Assembly: GCF_964340395.1 (NCBI RefSeq)
Contig: NC_135561.1
Span: forward strand, 5,312,518-5,376,517
Reading direction: 5' to 3'
Length of the DNA stretch: 64,000 bases
DNA from: Glandiceps talaboti
Taxonomy: Eukaryota; Hemichordata; Enteropneusta; Spengelidae
Under the pieces are notes generated by a model. It did no database searches and was not told where the DNA came from. It worked only from the letters and a program-made list of their open reading frames with translations. The stretch's first letter is position 1. Each line of letters begins with the position of its first letter. Made by a program: the position numbers and the translations under genes. Positions 62,951 to 64,000 of this stretch are shown piece by piece.

Positions 62951-63670
62951 CTGAAATAAACAAAGAAACAAAACTCACATGTTACCACAAATCCAACATC
63001 CTTGATGAGTGTTCAATACTACGAGATCAGAATATTTCACTGCATACCTACTATGAGATTGTATTCTAATTTGCCCTACTTCTCATCAACAACATCCTAT
63101 TTATATGACATTACTTCATGGTGTAAGATGAGGAGTGTGACAAAGGAAAGATATGTGGGTACCTGCTGGAGGGGTGGGGGTGTTTGTCTTGTCTTTCACT
63201 GTACATACAGAACAATACAATCCAATTAACCACATACATGTGTGGTGTTGATTATATTTTTCAATAACAAACCCAGTTCCTCATTGTACTTTGACTGTAA
63301 ACAATAAGTGATTGTTTTTCTTGATTCTAAACAACAGTGCTGGTTGCATAACTCTGGAGTAAAAGTGTGAACATTGTCATGGTAACAGCATTGTAATGAT
63401 GCTACTTACAATAAGATTTCAATGTACAGTGTTGATACAGGTTTCAACTTGATTAAAAATATGACAGAATTGCTACTTTCCCTGTTTGATTTTGATATTC
63501 ACCAAGTTGGTTGAATCTTGTAAAGGTGATGCTAGTTCGGAAACAACTGTGTGTAAGGAAAAATGTTCGTCAAAACACAGTTGGTGGACTTACTGTACTG
63601 TGTATGGAGATCACAACCTTAAACTTACCATATATGTATTACAGTACAGACAACAATTCATGGTACCTGT

Positions 63671-63766
63671 AATTACCATTGTCGCAAACCACAGACTCTT
63701 TTACGGCCAGAGTTCATTATTTCACAGTATGGTGGAAGAAATAACAGCTCTGGTTTGCAAGAATGG
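63671..63766. mobile_element. Dispersed inverted-repeat element Y, copy 3
   Basis: Termini GTAATTACCATTGTCGCAAA and TTTGCAAGAATGGTAATTAC are inverted. The inside contains GGAAGAAATAACAGCTCTGG, shared with the copies at 23262 and 35047. This is the clearest full-length copy. Confidence 0.78.
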
Positions 63767-63779
63767 TAATTACATTTGA

Positions 63780-63965
63780 CCTTATGGTAAAGGGTCAATA
63801 TAGAACAAGAAGGTCAACTAATTCTATGTGGGCTTATACATAGTAATACATGTATAGTGTACATGTTGCTCAGAAGTCATGGTGTTGGCTAAGAAATTCA
63901 ATAATAATTGATTTTATTATGCTTACATCCATGTGGTTAAGTTCTATTTTAGGTAACAAGAATTG
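63780..63965. repeat. Dispersed repeat V, copy 2
   Basis: GGGTCAATATAGAACAAGAA with GGTCA, CATGGTGTTGGCTAAGAAAT and GTTCTATTTTAGGTAACAAG match the copy at 58620-58775. Confidence 0.75.
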
Positions 63966-64000
63966 GTCCACATCACTGCACATGTCCTAAATGATCACCC

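Larger units (their letters stand above)
62951..64000. other. Upstream intron of RagC/D, with two dispersed repeats
   Basis: No exon encoding the N-terminal MGLRR-type segment could be found on the minus strand, so this is taken as intron sequence. It contains element Y copy 3 and repeat V copy 2. Confidence 0.6.

Noticed and set aside
62951-64000. Search for the first coding exon of RagC/D
   Set aside because: No minus-strand segment encoding the expected MGLRR-type P-loop start with a matching donor was found, so the exon is placed outside the window.

Overview
The window is intron-rich animal nuclear DNA. It is AT-rich, full of long microsatellites and short inverted-repeat elements, and carries multi-exon genes with standard GT-AG introns in conserved phases. 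The protein families (CYP4F-like P450s, SLC22 organic-ion transporters, RagC/D GTPase) and the style of the repeats fit an invertebrate deuterostome such as a hemichordate or cephalochordate. That placement is inference; the species cannot be read from the sequence.

Left third (1-19.5 kb): a cluster of three CYP4F-like cytochrome P450 genes. Gene A (+, 15-1925) is cut by the window edge and keeps only its last four exons. Gene B (-, 4235-9866) is complete, with 9 exons and 520 aa. Gene C (+, 10905-19485) is complete, with 9 exons and 518 aa. A and B are tail to tail. B and C are head to head, with start codons about 1 kb apart and a large fold-back element between them. B and C share every intron position and phase. 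There are also exon-level scars: a duplicated first exon carrying a stop (12225-12422), a decayed tandem copy of the ExxR exon (5822-5911), and a ~100-bp tandem array made from the last coding exon plus 3' UTR (19430-19838).

Middle (21.6-51.1 kb): two tandem SLC22-type transporter genes on the + strand, D (21607-31724, 10 exons, 568 aa) and E (37952-51120, 10 exons, 551 aa). They have the same exon/intron layout, so they arose by duplication of one ancestral gene. Their introns hold dispersed hairpin repeats, some shared between the two genes.

Right end (57.8-64 kb): a RagC/RagD GTPase gene (-, 57817-62950) with seven of its coding exons. The first exon lies beyond the window. It is tail to tail with transporter E, and the two stop codons are about 6.7 kb apart.

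Functionally, the P450s are ER-membrane monooxygenases probably acting on fatty acids or eicosanoids. The SLC22 proteins are plasma-membrane carriers for organic ions. RagC/D signals amino-acid sufficiency to TORC1 at the lysosome. Nothing suggests co-regulation between the three groups. No wholly new system was found. The most unusual observations are exon-scale: near-identity of one P450 exon across all three genes (likely gene conversion), a 55-bp array that multiplies a splice donor and offers frame-compatible micro-exons in gene D, and an 85-bp perfect hairpin with a hammerhead-like core.
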